Part shown: piece by piece, positions 63,252 to 64,000 of the stretch | Layout of the letters: the number at the start of each line of letters is the position of its first letter | Numbering within the stretch: position 1 is the stretch's first letter | Origin: Streptomyces buecherae | GTDB lineage: Bacteria > Actinomycetota > Actinomycetes > Streptomycetales > Streptomycetaceae | Assembly (NCBI RefSeq): GCF_014295035.1 | Contig: NZ_CP060404.1 | Coordinates: 3,436,501-3,500,500, forward strand | Direction: 5' to 3' | Length of the DNA stretch: 64,000 nt | Made by a program: the position numbers and the translations under genes | Notes under the pieces: generated by a model | The model's database searches: none | What the model saw: the letters and a program-made list of their open reading frames with translations, nothing else | Told to the model about the DNA's origin: nothing

Positions 63252-64000
63252 CTAGCGCTTCTTGTTCGTCTTGCGGCGGCGGACGATGTACTTGTTGCTG
63301 GCCTTCTTCGGCGAGCGCGTACGGCCCTCCTTCTGACCCCACGGCGAGACCGGGTGGCGACCACCGGAGGTCTTGCCCTCACCACCACCGTGCGGGTGGT
63401 CGACGGGGTTCATCACGACACCGCGGACGGTCGGGCGAACGCCCTTCCAGCGCATACGGCCGGCCTTGCCCCAGTTGATGTTCGACTGCTCGGCGTTGCC
63501 GACCTCGCCGACGGTGGCGCGGCAGCGGACGTCGACCAGGCGAATCTCGCCGGACGGCATACGCAGGTGGGCCATGGAGCCCTCACGCGCCAGCAGCTGC
63601 ACGGAGGCACCAGCGGAGCGGGCGAACTTCGCGCCGCCGCCGGGCCGCAGCTCGATGGCGTGGATGACCGTACCGACCGGGATGTTGCGCAGCGGCAGGT
63701 TGTTGCCCGGCTTGATGTCGGCCCCGGGGCCGTTCTCGATCCGGTCGCCCTGCTTCAGGCCAGCGGGGGCGATGATGTAGCGCTTCTCGCCGTCCGCGTA
63801 GTGCAGGAGCGCGATGCGCGCGGTGCGGTTGGGGTCGTACTCGATGTGTGCGACCTTCGCCGGGACGCCGTCCTTGTCATGACGGCGGAAGTCGATCACG
63901 CGGTACGCGCGCTTGTGTCCGCCACCCTGGTGACGAACGGTCACGCGACCGGCGTTGTTACGACCGCCCTTGCTGTGCAGCGGGCGGACCAGCGACTTCT
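63252..64000 (-). CDS. rplB: 50S ribosomal protein uL2, truncated by the window edge
   Basis: The C-terminal 249 codons of L2; the N-terminus lies beyond base 64000. Present are [60 protein letters not shown] and [20 protein letters not shown], which includes the conserved His near the peptidyl transferase centre, and the basic end [10 protein letters not shown]2 is the assembly and subunit-joining protein of the large subunit. It precedes rpsS in the S10 operon. Confidence 0.98.
   Translation of the reverse strand, partial: KSLVRPLHSKGGRNNAGRVTVRHQGGGHKRAYRVIDFRRHDKDGVPAKVAHIEYDPNRTARIALLHYADGEKRYIIAPAGLKQGDRIENGPGADIKPGNNLPLRNIPVGTVIHAIELRPGGGAKFARSAGASVQLLAREGSMAHLRMPSGEIRLVDVRCRATVGEVGNAEQSNINWGKAGRMRWKGVRPTVRGVVMNPVDHPHGGGEGKTSGGRHPVSPWGQKEGRTRSPKKASNKYIVRRRKTNKKR

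Overview
The window comes from a high-GC actinomycete chromosome, almost certainly a Streptomyces or close relative. The evidence is third-position GC bias in every gene, GTG starts, purine-rich ribosome binding sites, and a gene order that I recognise as the Streptomyces segment running from the ribosomal protein cluster through rpoA, truA, rplM-rpsI, glmM, glmS, acpS, alr and the tsa genes. I infer the genus from synteny and protein resemblance; no database search was possible.

Layout. Bases 1-1331 hold the broken 3' end of a polymorphic toxin (RNase A-like domain) followed by a CdiI-like immunity gene; this stretch has lower GC than the rest. Bases 1714-13436 (minus strand) are a housekeeping run: glmS, acpS, nnrD, alr, an alpha/beta hydrolase, tsaE, then tsaB-rimI-tsaD with overlapping stops and starts. 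It makes glucosamine-6-phosphate, activated acyl carrier proteins, repaired NAD(P)H, D-alanine and the tRNA t6A modification. A degenerate YkuD-like gene and a small gene with an iron-box-like palindrome interrupt it. coaA and a DUF389 membrane protein lie on the plus strand.

Bases 15.8-40.2 kb look accessory, lying between conserved blocks. They hold a GNAT, an O-methyltransferase with an AraC regulator, a divergent NmrA-like reductase/MmyB-like regulator pair, two XRE regulators with two small genes (one frameshifted), an inducible beta-lactamase locus resembling blaL/blaA/blaB of Streptomyces cacaoi, a VOC protein, a photolyase with a DUF2867 oxidoreductase, a secreted lipase, a DUF4232 protein, a chitin-type LPMO under a DasR-like operator, and a secreted serine hydrolase. 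The spaces between these genes are rich in tandem repeats and hairpins.

Bases 40.2-64.0 kb are conserved again, mostly on the minus strand: glmM, rpsI-rplM with a clear promoter, an ABC-F ATPase, truA, rplQ, rpoA, rpsK, rpsM, rpmJ, infA, map, adk, secY and the spc and S10 operons down to a truncated rplB. Two plus-strand genes (a membrane-anchored protein and a large GT4 glycosyltransferase) sit between the ABC-F gene and truA. Hairpins mark the rpsQ/rplN, rplO/secY, rpsK/rpoA and rpoA/rplQ junctions.

No tRNA, rRNA, CRISPR array, insertion sequence or replication origin was seen. The most notable points are the decayed toxin with an intact immunity gene, competing hairpins in the glmS leader, the complete blaL/blaA/blaB-type locus with a T-N11-A site, the DasR-like site lying on the LPMO promoter, and a frameshifted small gene in the double-XRE locus.
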